Below the pieces are notes generated by a model, which made no database searches, was not told the DNA's origin, and saw only the letters and a program-made list of their open reading frames with translations. From positions 24,003,167 to 24,067,166 of the forward strand of contig OY987246.1 in assembly GCA_963920765.1 (NCBI GenBank): a stretch of DNA of 64,000 nucleotides, in the 5' to 3' direction. The first letter of the stretch is position 1, and every line of letters starts with the position of its first letter. Shown piece by piece: positions 24,401 through 38,185 of this stretch. This DNA comes from Ulota crispa (lineage: Eukaryota; Streptophyta; Bryopsida; Orthotrichales; Orthotrichaceae). The translations under genes and the position numbers were made by a program.

Positions 24401-27400
24401 TATTGTAGCTCAAATATGGCGCCATGGTTGGACCTAACTTATGCCTTGAAGAACCTCATGTGTGTCAACAAGACATCAAAATCTGGAAACACTCCTTGAA
24501 ACAAACTTATACTCTATTTATAAAATTACTACTATTAACTTACTACCACAATCCTCAGTGTTCCAATGAAAAACAAGTCTAAATGCAAGTAGAGTCTTAC
24601 GTCATCCAAAACTAGCTCAATTCCCTGCTTTGGAGCTTCAATTAGATCTCCCAAGCGTTATATAGCAACACAAACAAGTCCACACTCCAGAGCAAGAACA
24701 ATAGAAGATCTTCATGCCACCTCAACTGCAAAATCTGCAATCCATTGAAACAATATACCCACTCACCTATATGAGTGGACTTTAGAACCCTAAATAGTTG
24801 GAAATAGTCAGAATTGCTATAAAAGAATTACTTCTCCATTAACCTTTCCAAGAAATATAAATTTTTCAGAAAGGAACCTTACTTTGTTAGCCTTTGATGC
24901 AATTGAGAAACTTGGTGAGATGTCAAGTCCCCCTATTGTTTGTTTTCACTTCACCTACTATCATTTACAATCAAAATTTATTAGAGTTTTTGCAAGAGTT
25001 AAATTTTATAAACAATTGAGTTGTGTCTAAGGGTAGTTTGAAAGGCTACTCAAGTACCCAAGTTCAAAATGCACAATTAGGTAACTCAATGCTAGTTAAG
25101 GTGTCCACGTTTACAAAGAGAATTTTTCAACTTCTCAGTTTCTTGACTGCAAGCAAGGACTGAGAAGTACAACCAAATCTCCTTTTGAAATCAAAGAGAT
25201 GGCTAGCAATTAGTTTGTACCTGTTTCTTAAAACACTAAGTTAAAACCTGGAAATTGCTACTTTGATGATTACGCCATTATTGTGAATGGATACAAGAGT
25301 GTAGCGGAGGTGACTAGAGCCTTAGGACTAATGCCTTACTTGTAACCAACAACTGCCTTTGGGAATAAAGGCTTTGTAAATTTGTCCATGTATATATGTC
25401 CCATTCAATCTAGTTACAAATCTAGAACTGCAATATGTTACCAAATTTTTAACTTGGAGACATAAAACTAGGGAATTGCTAAATCTACCACATTTTTTGC
25501 TAAATCCGCCACATTCCACCACGTTTAGGAATTTCATAAAGAAAATAAGGATAGATTTCATGTTTTTTTGAATTACTCAAAAGGCTCAATAGGAGGCTCC
25601 CAAGAAGGCTCCCGACAAGGCTCCCGACAAGGCTCCTAAGAAAGCTCTTCAATTCCAGCCAATTAAATATATCGAATCATCAATTCAAAAACAAGAAAGC
25701 TTAATGTTCAATTTTTACAAATCCACAAGATTGAATTCCACTTGAGTATCCATCGAGCTTCAACTCAAAAGTGACAAACACAGATACTTGAACAACACTC
25801 TCATTTTGACACGGACTAGCAACAATGATGTTGTAAGTTGTTACCACTTTGTTTCAAAAATAGCAAAAGAATGGTCCAGAAAGAGATTGTAGCAACTGCT
25901 CCCAAAAATTGCAAGGTATTGTGAATCTTGACTGCAAGTGGATTTAAACAACATAAGTTTTGTGGAGTTTGGAACTACTCTTTTTCTACAAAAATATTGT
26001 AATTGACCATGCGCTTGGCCGTTCCTATATTGATTAGGGGTGTACGAAGCAAGCATCCGCAAGACAACATTCCTGAGACTGCAACAACCATCGCCCCATA
26101 GTTTTCAAATAACAGTCCTTGGAAACGCATGCAGCCTCTCACAAAGCTTTAGTGTTTGGGATTTTTGTCACCTATCGCCACGCCGTCAACACTCCTTTTC
26201 AATGACGTAGGCCACCACACACTAGAGCACTTGCACCAGCCTTGCCATAGTTCATACTACTGACCTAATATAAAAGAAAAGTACAGGTTTGCACTTCAAA
26301 GACTTGCATGCGTAACACTGTAATTATAATAAGAGAAACTTCCAACTTTCCTTACAGTATACGTTGCTTCCTTTGGTATCTAGAATCTATTAACCGTATG
26401 GACATGGATGCTTGCAGGTACCGAGTTTAGTTGCACACGGGCAATTGCCGCTCATCGAGCAATCACATGAAGGCAATTTCCATTTGTGGGTTTAAGTTTC
26501 CAGTGCACCCGTCCAATCAGGAACCAAGATGATAAGAAAGAGCTAGACTTTGTGAATCTAGAAGCACACAATAGCGTTGCAGCAATAGGACATGTGTAAC
26601 AATTCAGCTCATGTGACGTTGTAAGTTGCCTATGCTCCCTCGGTCTGGCTTGACTACTTGGATCTGCAAGATCTAGCTTAGGTTAATACAACCCAGGTTT
26701 ACAGGATCAAGAAGCTAAGTGTGCACACAACAACACAATACACAAGGAGTGGGAATTTGCAGCTTGAGACTATTTGAAGTCGTGTTACAAAAGAGGTTGT
26801 GTGAAGGAAAACGCAGCCTCTATACGACTTATAGTTTTGAGCTTATACTACCAAAAATTGACACAACATCCCTCTTTCCCTAGAACTTTGGACATAGCCA
26901 CAATACATATACAACAGCTCACCAAGTGTTTAGCTGTGACGGCTCCGTCGTAACAACATGAAGGCAGGTTTAAGTGTGCTAAGATTTGTTTTATTTACAT
27001 AGCTCGAATGGAATCCAGGACGTAGAACCCTTACAGCATACTTTGCTAGGAAAGGAAGAATTGAGAATTGTGCTTAGACGAAGCAAAATCTACAAGAATA
27101 GTACATTAAGATCTTATCATCATAGTTGCTTGCACTAAAATCTGAGGTCGAGGAAGATGAGACTGAGAAGGGCACCTGTTGGGCTAATCTAATTGCTGGA
27201 TCGTCAGGTTACAGCAATTATCGCCACCAAGTCATCGAAGAAACTCTCTTAGATGTTGAAATCTTGCATCCTTCTCCCCTTCCATCCCTGCATTGTAATC
27301 AATAATTGAGTATACTTGAGCTGCATCAGGAACAAAGAGGGGTTGGAGATAGAGAGGAAAGGAGTGAACCCTAAAAATGAAGGCCGCATCAATAACAAAG

Positions 27401-28260
27401 AAGGCACATGATGAAGTTAGCCAACCTGAAATCGTAACAAACGCCGCCACCAAGCAAGCACGGAGCAAAAATTGAGGACAAGAGAAGACAGGAGCTCTCA
27501 CGCGACCCTCAAAGTAGATACAGAAACTAGTCTTCGTTGCGCAAGGGACTAACAAGAGATACGGAGCAAAGCCAGCAGATTTGCGTGGTAGGACGGAGCT
27601 AGCAAATTCAAGCAAAGGAATGGAGGCTGTAGACTTGCGCGCGAAGGAATGGAGGCTACAACTCAAGCGACAAGATAGAGCCAACAGACTCGTGCGGCCG
27701 TGCAAGTGTGGTGACCGGAGGGAGGACTCAGAGGTAAGGTTCATTTCTTGTGAATTTTAAAGATTCTCAGCCTATAGCTATGAACTTTAGAGGTTCTTAC
27801 CCTATGACCATGGACTTTACATATAAACTCAGTTTATGGCGGTAAATCCTACAACGATTTCAAGTATCAATTAGAATCCTATCAAGACTTAACTTATGAT
27901 CGTCATCTGCAATGAAAAAGGCATTATGTTTCTCAAAGAGTTTTTTAACCTTTTGGTTGTTTGGAAAGCCAAATTATGGTCTTTGCAATCTCAATAATGT
28001 ACATAACAAAAATATCTGAGAGAAACTGAAACTTACTGTTTGAAGTTTAGCTTTGCACATTCACAACGTATAACTTGTACAAAATATCTTCTCAATTTGG
28101 ACTTGTCCAATAATCAAAATACATGTGACAAAAAAACAAACAAAAACTACAAATACTTAAAAATACAATAAACACTTACAAACAAAATATGTGTACTATA
28201 TCCTATTTTTTGTGATAGTTTTTTATCTTGATTTATTTAATTGAAATGTGTTACTTTATT
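24401..28260. other. Intergenic block of less extreme AT content, no confirmed gene
   Basis: Base composition becomes more balanced from about 25.5 to 27.8 kb, which hints at an older gene or retroelement. The longest frame, 170 codons on the minus strand at 27232-27744, is Ser/Leu/Ala-rich, has no recognisable domain or flanking exon, and I do not call it a gene. Confidence 0.35.
25592..25650 (+). repeat. Short tandem repeat, about 13-bp unit
   Basis: Four to five units of the type aggctcccgacaa, some with caagaa in place of cgacaa, follow each other. Nothing links it to a coding repeat. Confidence 0.7.
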
Positions 28261-29110
28261 GAGAAAATTTCATGGTTATCCCTCAAGTTTGCAGTATTAT
28301 TACAAGTATCTCTGAAGCTTCAGTAATATCTCACATACCCTTTAACCAACGACTTCTTTATTAACTGCTCTTTCCGGGTACCTATGAAGCGGCTTCTTTC
28401 CGGAATCTATGATATCTGTGGGTATTCATGATACCTTGCAAACTTCAAGGGTATTTGTGAAAGCTCCCCTAAAAAATAGCAATTGCTTATCAACAACATC
28501 TAGTTGTCAACTTTGGAAAAAATGTTATGTGTATATTGGGAAAGTTGATGTGGTTTGATATGGTATCTCTAACGTATAATTTGAAATGCATGGTTTGGAA
28601 TTTTATAACATTTAGGAGCTTATGTATACAATCACATATAAAGTGAAATGTTTAAAGTCAAATAAAGAAACAACTAATTAAGATTAATAATGTTGGGTGA
28701 AAATAAAAACAACAAATTAATATTTTGAAGTGGTAGAGTTGATTCCATTGTCAATTTTTGCAAAAAATTAAATTAATTCAAGGGTTTTTTTAGCTCTAAT
28801 TTGGAAGCTTTTGTTGCATTACACATGAGCCAATAAAACATGCAAAATTTTGGAAGATTTTAAATGTTTAAGGACAAGAAAAATTCACAATGAAAAGTTC
28901 ATAGTTAAGTGAATAGTTCATAAAATAGTCATTTGTTTGTTTTTGGTAAGTTTTTCTACTTTATCATTTGTAAAGAATAATTCAAATTTTTTAATTTTGT
29001 TGAGCTATAAGATAGCAAAACCCATAACCATCACCTTTAAAATATTGGAAAATTTGTGGAAATGAATAGAAGTAATTACAAGGATGTACAACATGAGAAC
29101 ATGAAACCTT

Positions 29111-29373
29111 AAACACCATATTTGTTAATCTGGGAAAAAAGCAAGTACCATTTTGTACTCCACCTTAAACCCAAAAAGTTACCTTAAACCAGATTCCAAG
29201 GTCCAGTTTGAGCCACTAAGATTTTTTCCCTCGCAAATTCCTCCTCTCAGGTGAGGTCACGTGTACAAAAAAACTCTGCGAGCTAGGTTTTAGGAGACCT
29301 CCTAAAACTTTCACCTCAAAATTTGAAAGTCCCAAAATGTACCGTTTTTCCCAGATTAACAAATATGGTGTTT
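29111..29373. mobile_element. Nested inverted-repeat MITE
   Basis: Left arm aaacaccatatttgttaatc and right arm gattaacaaatatggtgttt are exact complements, with pairing continuing into tggg and ccca. A related core (tatatttgttaatttgg) lies in the arms of the palindrome at 44003-45940, so this is a dispersed family. Confidence 0.6.
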
Positions 29374-30077
29374 TTGGTGTTGGTATTAGGTGCAATTGCA
29401 GTAAGCTCTTTAAAAATATATAATTTATTCTCACAGTATCCTAACAATACATTTGAAAGTGCAAACTCATCATTTTTCTCTTGCTAATAGGATCATATAA
29501 TTTGCAAGATGTTTACTAATTTTCATCATGTTCAAAATCCTTAATTTGATAGTTATGTGTGCTGCTAACTTAATTTGCATTACAATTCAAAATAACACAT
29601 TCATAGAATTTGGTTGAAGTATGAACATATTTCAAGTGACATTAGAATAAAGAATTATCATGCGATTATTTGGTTGAAAAGAAATGTGAAAGGGGCATTT
29701 CTAATATTCAATTTCAATTAAGAAATATTCAAAATTTCTATATTAAGGAGGAACGCATTTTTGTCTAATGCAATAAAGCCATGCTTGAATGTGTTTGAGT
29801 AAGTATCAAAGCATGTTTCCATTTATCAACTACAATGTGTGAGGGGTGTATAACACGTACTTTGTGAACTTTTGGGGCAATATAAATGATGACCTTAGAA
29901 AATTCCACATAATCATGAAACATCCAATGATCAACTAGTCACATAGTTGAAAACAATTTTTTTTTTCTTTTTAAGTATATTTCTATATGTTTCTTATCCG
30001 TTTTGTTAAGCACTTACAATAAGCACTTGCAGTCATTCATGGTTCACATGTTGAATAATGATGCTCTTAGTGGTCAA

Positions 30078-30984
30078 CCCTTTAGAGACCACCAAACCAT
30101 GTTTTGGTTCAAGAGAGTGGTTTTTGACTTCGAGAATAAAATTGCTCAACAATTTGGAAATTGGTCTTGAAAAACGCTTGTGATCACAAGAATTTTGCAA
30201 CCAACTAAAAAAATACAATGGAATTGGGTTTGTGAGTTGATAAATAATGATGTTTATACAACATGGTCTCAAAATACGTATCTGTTTTTTTGTCAAAGAT
30301 GGATAAAAGCAACAACATAATACATCAAACATCTAATAGGAATGCCAAATTTGAACTGCGCAGTTGTAACAAATCTAAAATTGCTTAAAAATTACGCTTG
30401 TATTGTTTCTCTACATGGTAGTAATATAATTGTAGTATTTGAATATCTATTGAAATGGTGTTGTTATTTCATCTTTAAAAAAATTCATCCTACATTTAAA
30501 GCCAATTCTTGATTGTTTCCACCAATTGGATTTTCCATAGTATTTATCAAATTTCTTGTAAAACCCTTATTTGGGTAGCAAATGAAGAAGGATTTTTTAC
30601 TCTTTTTGTCCAGTCAACTACACCTTGTGATAGCTATTTTTATCCAATTTGTGTGAAATCTATCTTATTGGAAGTTGGGAAACCTTGCTTTCTAGAAATA
30701 TAAGGCTCTTCTCGAGCAAAGCTTGTATGAAGCAGTAAGATCCAAAACCACACAAGCATGAAAACTAGAGATTTTCCACCTACAATTCACTCAATCGTCA
30801 TAATATTTCACCTCCAATGGTAGCTATGGTTAAAGTCTTGATATGTTATAGCAAACAAGGTATTATTCCCATTTGTACAGTTGGATCATTAAAATTGGGT
30901 CCATATTTTGATTTAACTACACATCTAAGTTTACTACCCCTGTTTCTAGTGGATTTTGTGAAAATATGTGTGGTCTTTAAAGGG
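30078..30984. mobile_element. TTAA element copy A3, full length (907 bp)
   Basis: It begins ccctttagagaccacc after a drifted TCAA and ends ggtctttaaaggg before TTAA (30985-30988). It is co-linear with A1 over its whole length but visibly more diverged, so it is an older insertion of the same family. Confidence 0.8.
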
Positions 30985-31395
30985 TTAAAGTCTCTTAATT
31001 CTTGTTGAAGCTCAATTGAGAAAGATACCAAAACCTTCTAGCAAGTGAATTTTGGGCTACTTTTCGCCTCAAGTAAATGTTGATTTGTAGTTGGTGTAAG
31101 TCAAAATCTTGGGCTTTTATTTGTTGATATTTTTGGAGATGGCTCCAAAGCTTATACTCCAAAAGTCACAACCAATTTTTTTAGGGGAACTTTCACAAAT
31201 ACCCTTGACGTTTGCAGGGTATCACAAATATCCACAAAGTTTTAGTAATATCACAGATTCCGGAAAGAAGCCGCATCACAGGTACCCGGAAAGAGCGGTT
31301 AGTAAAGAAGTTGTTGGTCAAAGAGTATCCGTGATATTACTGAAACTTCATGGGTATAATACTGCAAACTTGAGGGGTATCCATGAAATTTTCCC

Positions 31396-33103
31396 TATTT
31401 TATTTATGATCTGCTAGTGTATGTTTGTTTAATCTAGATCAATATACCAATTTCCTTTCAAGTTTCAGGTTATGAAACTTTGTCTTAAACTTGCATATAT
31501 AGTGAAATGATTTCTACTTGTGAAATTCACCACATTTACGTGTGAATTTGTTTATGACATATAATAGTGCAATATACAAGTGATTGTATAGGGCAATGAT
31601 GGATATTTTATTTTTTAGTTTTAAAAACTAACCAAAAATATTTTGAATTACAAAAAATCACAACCCCCAAATTTTCATTTTTGAGTGTGCATTTATCAAT
31701 TCAAATATACTAAGAATTTCCAATTATCATCATTTGATGATTCTCACATTTCAAAAAATTGTCTTCACTCTAAGCAAGAATAAAATTTCACTATCCTTTT
31801 TTATTTTAATGCATTCTATATATGGTTGTATCAGTAAAAGTGGAAAAAACCATCAAAAACTAATTCACCTAGGTAGTATTTACCATATATTATGGGCCTT
31901 TAATAGTTAATTTTCAAAGTTTCTTATATATATTTAAAAAGGTAATGATATTTGCAAAAAGGTCATGCAAGAAATCATCTTATATACAAAAAAATCTTAA
32001 TGCATTTAAATTTTTATTTTAAACACACATACCATTGTAGTGCAAACCAAATTTCTATGGTAAGAAAACCATGCCTATTAGTCCTACTTCAAATATCAAT
32101 AATATATTCAATTTTTTGAGAATGATCTAGTTTTCAAGTTGAAGTAAAAACTACATTTAGGTAGCTTCATTTAGATATTTTAGCTCAAGTTAAATATAAG
32201 GCATGTTCTTGATAAACACTTATAGAAGAAAGAAAGAGGTAGAAGTTCTCTAAACCATTAAGAAGACATTGTTTGTGATTTGGGGCAGAATTGTTATCTT
32301 TCTCAAAAGAATTTAGAATACTTCATTAAAGGCCCATTCACATTCAAAAGCAATTAATGTATTCATGAAGTTTATTTATAGATAAAATATGAAAGAAAAC
32401 ATCTTATGAATTCTAAGACAGAACTATATTTCACAATTCATAAACCAATTTTTGGCTCAGTTGAGATTTAGGGCTCAAACGTTGTTGTATGCTTGATTGA
32501 TGTGAGCTTGTAATGAAACTAAAGAAGTTGCAATATTGTAAAGTATATGAAAGAATTTTCATCCAGGTTTTTTGTCAAGGCTTTATTGGTCATGGTTTAT
32601 TTAAGCTATATAATGCTTATTCAAAGTTTCAAACTAATTCGAAGTAGAAAATGGGATTCTAAATACACAAAGACTTATAAAAATAAAAGAATGGTGTGAA
32701 AGTTGTGTATTTTAAATGGAATTTTGACCAAAATTTGCAAAGGATTGAAATTACTAAAAAATAGGAATGTATGTCAAGTAAGATTCAAAAACACTAAAAA
32801 CTTTGAAAAAGAAGAAGCGTACAAGAATAATTCATAAATAAATTTTTGGTTGGAAGGTGTTGGCTTGGGAAATTGCATGGGATTTTTCATTTTCCATTAC
32901 ATACAATATAAATTCCTCACTTCATAATGTAATGATGCCTTGTTATAGATAACTTTAAAATTGCATATGGAATTTTTCATTAGGCTATTTTCAATTCAAT
33001 ATTAATCTAATAGGAGTGTAGTAGTTTTTTTCTCTTTGAGGTAATATTTTTTGTTAACTATATTGTTATAGATTAATTAAAAAAGAACATTGAAAAATTA
33101 TAG
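31396..33103. other. AT-rich flank upstream of DUF7869-type pseudogene
   Basis: About 1.7 kb with no open frame of interest. A promoter for the downstream gene would lie here, but I cannot point to a specific element. Confidence 0.4.
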
Positions 33104-36100
33104 ATGATGCATCAAAAAAACATAAAAGTGCCACCTTTGTGTCCTAGGTGTATGGGAAGAGTGATCTTACAAAATATACAAGGTAATTATGCTACACAAT
33201 ATGAAAGGCTAATTGTTTATGATATTTATAAAGAGATTAATTTATTTTTTTTAATTTTTTAATTTTTAGGAATAACCTTAAAAGATTTAGTTCGGAGATT
33301 GTTCAAAAAGCTTATCAAAAGGATTTATTAATGCTGATCAAGTTATTGGTGTACAGTATTGAAGTGATGGCAAATGATGCATTTGGAAGCCCAATACTTG
33401 TTCCTCAAAATGGAATACCAACAGGCTGCACAAGAGGCATCGTTGGAGATTGAATTCTTTGCGTTGCTCGTGCATTGTCATTTGAAGAGAACCATTCAAA
33501 CACCAATCAAAACATTGTGCAACAATAGAAAGGAGTAGTCAATTTGTTAGATAAAGACAGACACGTTGTTGGTACGGGCATAATACAAGACTCAATCAAA
33601 TGCAGAATGGAACTACACCAAATGAAGTTGTTTCCTTCAGAGGTTGCTGTTCAGGTTACAAATGTTATGGACAAGAGAGCTTGGACAAGAGAGCTCATTG
33701 GTGAACGTCTTGGTCAATGCCAAGGTTTGATTATATGTTGGGAGAGACTATTATTACAAACTGTCACATGTCCTCAACAAAGTACCAATGCATCTAGTAG
33801 TGGCGGACAAAATGTCATGTTTTCGCTAGTATCATCATCCCAATTTGAATTTCATGAAGACAAAGAGAATGTGAGCCCACAAGCGGTGTCTTCAAGTACT
33901 CCACCAGAATCAAATCTTGCAAATCAATCATCTCCAATGACGCAGAGCTCTCAAACTAGTGCAAAGAATGTTCCATATGTGGACGGTTTAGCTCCAGAGG
34001 GATCTAGAAGGAAGTATTCTATGCAAAATTGGAGGACAAGATTTCCAAAACCACAAGAGAAGGGCAAATTGATTCATTCAAAAGTTACAATAGCAAGTGT
34101 TAGAGCTGCTAAAGAAAGAGGAGGTTGCAAATGGAATTGTTTGAAGGACGTCAACAAAAAGTACATTTTGGATCAACGTTACATGGCATGGGCTCAAAAA
34201 TACAAAGGTAGAGCAACTTGGATCCTCCAAATGTTGAATGTGTTTTATATACATATAGAAGGAACAAGAAGGAATAAGTTTATAACAAAGTTGGATGGCA
34301 TTGAGGTTTGCAATGCATGCTATGCAACGGCCGTGGGCTATTCGCAAATGCATTTCAAACAATTGAAACAATATCATCGTGTACGGAAAAGTTGCAGCTA
34401 TTCATGGAAACACGTGCAAGGTGAAAGAAAGTGCAAAAGTATTTGCTGCATGGGAGTGTTTTGGGGTCTTTGTAAATGAAGCTGGTTGCCTCCAACCAAA
34501 TCAACAAGTACGACGAAAACATGACAATACGGTTGTGCCATTGATTTTGCTTCCAATGAACACAACAAAGTTGGATGTGTTTCATTATGTGAACAAGGAG
34601 GTGAAGAGGATACATGATGGAGAATTGCTTTCAGTTACATCCTTCCGCAAGATATGGCGTACGGAATTTTCACACGTACAAATTCCACCATTTTCTAGAT
34701 TTTCAAAATGTTTCCATTGTTGGAAGTATAAGTGTGGGATGGAGGCAACAAATAATACAACTGCCAAATCACAGATCAAGAACATGTTCATGGTGCACAT
34801 CCGCCATCAAATGGAAGAGCGGCATAATTATTGGACATTCAAGAGGTTATCAATAATATCTCCGGATTTGTACATGTGTTTAATTGTTGATGGCATCGAT
34901 CAAAACACAACAATGGTTCCAAAGATGAGACAGACGGTGAAAAATATAGAGTCTCGATTTGTGAAGACTCATTTATGCGGAGTCCTTGTACACAGGATTG
35001 GGCTGTATACAAATGTGTGGATAGATGCACACCATAAGCATGACAGCAATCAAATCATCACATCAGTGATGTATGCAGTGGCAAATGTGAGAAGAAGAAA
35101 AGGTGCATTGTCTCCAACATTGCAAATTCAAGCGGATAACTGCACTTGAGAGAACAAGAACATATACATGTTTAGTCTTTGTGCTTCATTAGTAGGAATG
35201 GGTTACTTCAAAGAAGTACAACTTTGTTTTCTTTTAGTAGGGCACACTCATGAAGATATTGATCAACATTTTAGCATAATCTCCAACACGTTGAAAAGAA
35301 CAAACATAGATTTGCTGAAGGAATTATTGGAACTTGTGAAGAAGGGCAATTTGTATACAAAGGCCTTTGTGAATGCACGACATTTGGAGAATGTGTGGAA
35401 CTAGAAAGAGTTTATTACTCCTCATCTATTGAGGGGAGGTGATCAACTGATAGGCATAACTTTTCCACACCATATAAGGTTTTATATGGAGAACGGCATG
35501 CCGAGAGTACAACACAAGCACTTCATAGAAGATGTTTGGATACCTACAGAGGGACACTTATGTTTGAAGTCTATACCAGACAAAAGCACAAAGCCAGACT
35601 TTGCAAAAGTGTTTAGTCCAAATGGTAGAGAGTTGAAAGCTTTGGAAGGATTCATTGTTTATAAAGAGAGGTGTGTAGAAAGACTTTAGGATGTGGAGAA
35701 AAACTTGCAAGCGATTGATGAAATAGAATGGCTTATGTGGTATCTCAAGGATTTTCCCACAAGAGATAGAATTGCAAAAAGAGAGATATCTTTTTGGCCA
35801 CATGAAGAAGAAAGGAACGACAATGAAGATGGTATTAACCAAACAACCATGGTAGTTGACAAAGACTCAAGGACAATGGACACAATGATAGATTGAATCA
35901 TGGCGACCATGCCAAATCTTGAGAGTTGGAGTTACTTTGGGCCTTGCAGTACCAAACCTTCACAAACATTAGTAACCAGACTGACTCGAAGGAGGATAGG
36001 CAGAAGATCAAAACAAACTTCAACATCTACTCCGATTGAAACAATATAAGATCCTTTTCCAACTTATAATCCAAAGACTGATGTCCAAATTGGACATTTT

Positions 36101-36538
36101 GCAGCCCTCACTGTTGAAGAAAATGAAGTACGAGCTGGCATACCTTTTTACGTAGCAATGGTATTGGAATTTGGACAACGCTCATGGAGAACAAGGATGA
36201 AAGTGGTTTGGTATTGGCCTATTTTAGCAACAAGAGTTGAAGATACATCTGGTGGTGGTGCCCAACAATACAAAAATTGCATGGAAGAGTCTTGGGAGCC
36301 ATTTGGTGAAAGACATGATTGGATTGATAAAGAAACAGCTATATATTCATGGAGTAATGAGTTTGGAAACACAAAAAATATAAATTTGAAGATGATGTTT
36401 GTTTCTGTTCATGGTGTACAAACAGAAAAGAAGATCAACATCACGATGCATGCAAAACCTCATGTACTTGAATACATTACAAAGCAATCAGAGCAAATGG
36501 ACAGCAAACGTTTGCAAAATGATTTAGATGTGTATTAG
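33104..36538 (+). pseudogene. Decayed DUF7869-domain protein gene (transposon-like)
   Basis: A likely first exon (33104-33182) starts MMHQKNIKVPPLCPRCMG, which has a C-x2-C zinc-binding look. An intron with GT...AG borders (33183-33269) follows. The main body runs from about 33349 to 36538. Recognisable DUF7869-type motifs in order are FSRFSKCFHCWKYK, LIVDGIDQNTT, GVLVHRIGLYTNVWIDAHHK, LQIQADNC then ENKN, and LLVGHTHEDIDQHFS. A final region rich in W and acidic residues contains VVWYWPIL. Seven in-frame stops are present (for example at 33451, 35147, 35402 and 35687), with one frameshift near 34378 and another near 33340. From 34379 to 36538 the phase never changes over 720 codons. DUF7869 proteins are multi-copy in several plants and animals and behave like transposon genes; their activity is not established. 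I could not find terminal repeats for this copy. Confidence 0.7.
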
Positions 36539-37372
36539 AGCAGATTATCAATTCATGTAGGGTGTAGAGAGTTCTATAGAAAGTTAGTTTGATGTTTTCT
36601 TATCATTGTATTACATACTTTTAGTAAAGTGTTGTTTTATTGCAGTGTATGATTCTTCAAGAAATTGGAATACAAGAAATGTAGCCATGGATTTTTAAGT
36701 GTTTGAAACCTCAAATGTTAAATGTCTTGTATGATAAAAAGCACAGTAAGAAAAATGGTGACATTCAAAAGCTTCAAATTTTTTTATTTTGCAAATGAAT
36801 CTTAGCAAATTTTTATAGAGTAGAAAATATTAACACAACTTAATTACAAAAAGTGAAAAATATTCAAGCAAAATAGTGAATTTCTCATGAAATCTAGAAT
36901 TAATGGTTGTGTTTAAACATTTGTTCAAAATCCTGTTTAACTCTTTTTTTATAGAAATTTTGTGTTAATTACATACTTTATACCAATGATGACAAAGTAC
37001 ATGATTATAACTCCAAGTACAACATTTGCAAATTTGGTGTTTAGAATTCTACTTAAAAAGTTGTTACTAGAATTGAGGAAGTTGGTATTTGGGATGAAAC
37101 ACACTTGTACTCTTCAACATGTAGAGAATAGTTATAAAAAATAAAAAAGACACTGAATGGTATATTGCAAAATGCTACCAAAGCAATGCACACATCTTTA
37201 GAAATTTATTGATGGAGTTGGGAGTTGTAAAAGACACAATAGATTTTGGTAGGATGAGGTTTGTCCAAAATGAATTGCTTTGCATTTTAGGGCTCATGAT
37301 TATGTCTTCATATATTAAATGTACAAATTTTTGTTCAAGTGTAAGTGATGATTATATATATATATATATATA
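36539..37372. other. AT-rich spacer ending in a (TA)n tract
   Basis: The 3' flank of the DUF7869 pseudogene and the target site of the MULE. Bases 37353-37372 are a (TA)n run, and (TA)n also follows the right end of the MULE at 41897. The element therefore inserted in or duplicated a TA microsatellite. Confidence 0.5.
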
Positions 37373-37987
37373 GGGAATTCTTATCATGACACTCTAAACT
37401 ACTAACAAGACACCCTGGGCCCACTACTATTGCTGCCCGTTGCTCCATCGCTGCCCACTCTTGTTTTTGCGGTGCTTCTCGTCCTGCTCTCATCTCTTAC
37501 TCGTCATCATTCTCTTGCCTCCTAATCCCTGCAAGAAACAGAGAAGAAACAGATAGGAATGATTTTGCAGGTGAGACATTACAACATTATAGTAGGTGAC
37601 AGGCGATGATACAAACAAAAACGATGTGACATACAAGAAAGCAATCATATATTCCTACACAAACGGATTTTCAACATACCACAACTTTTGCTTCAGTAAA
37701 GCCAAGCGTCTAGCAGTTAAGGCAATTTGACTGTACTTACGTATCCCAATGACACCAACAAAAAGTTTCAAATCCAAACACAGCAAAAACTAGACTTAAA
37801 TCCTCAAAGATTAAAGGCAATTTGAATGTACTCGACGAGGTTGGCGACATTGATCATGAAAAAGGACGCAGCAGAAGGCGATGAATCTAAGGCATGCTTT
37901 TATGTAGCAACCGGCGTGTCATATTTGGTTGAAGTATTGTTGGTGAAAGCATTGATAGCAACCTGAGTTTCAAAAAATAGCAAGACA

Positions 37988-38185
37988 TCAATCACTAAAT
38001 CTCCAAGTTTGATTCCAAATTAGCAAAGTGAAGGGAAAGCAGCTGGGTCTCCCGGCTAGTTCTGTGGCATGGAACGACCGCATGCAAGGACCATCATAGC
38101 ACAACAAAGTACCTTTGCCATTGCAAATGATACAAAAAGGATCCCCAAACTCTTCTTTGCTATCATGTGCTTCCATCTTCGTCAT
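37988..38185 (-). pseudogene. Captured PHD-finger fragment, EDM2-like
   Basis: The 65-residue frame contains FCIICNGKGTLLCYDGPCMR followed at once by SFH. This is the first part of a PHD finger: C-x2-C, then CYDGPC, then the H of the Cys4-His-Cys3 pattern. The wording (GGxLLCCxGxCxRSFHAT in the family) is characteristic of the PHD region of EDM2-type chromatin regulators of plants, which read histone marks and influence silencing near transposons. The last Cys pair is missing because the frame ends. Further upstream on the same strand an acidic frame (SEDVSMDQSHSKEEYYDED, about 38180-38240) continues the similarity after a frameshift. Lying inside the MULE inverted repeats, it is best explained as a captured host gene piece. 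Confidence 0.6.

Larger units (their letters stand above)
28261..31395. mobile_element. Mutator-like non-autonomous element with 9-bp target duplication
   Basis: Terminal inverted repeats of about 210 bp (28261-28472 and 31171-31395) pair along their length, including gaagcggcttctttccgga on the left and its counterpart on the right. The outermost bases are gagaaaatttcatgg and ccatgaaattttccc. The 9 bp outside are tactttatt on the left and tattttatt on the right, which agree at 8 of 9. Long inverted repeats plus a 9-bp duplication is the MULE signature. No transposase is inside. The interior holds an inverted repeat (29111-29373) and a TTAA element (30078-30984). Confidence 0.7.

Noticed and set aside
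27232..27744. 170-codon minus-strand open frame
   Set aside because: No domain, no neighbouring exons, low-complexity Ser/Leu/Ala composition; a chance frame in a less AT-rich block is more likely.
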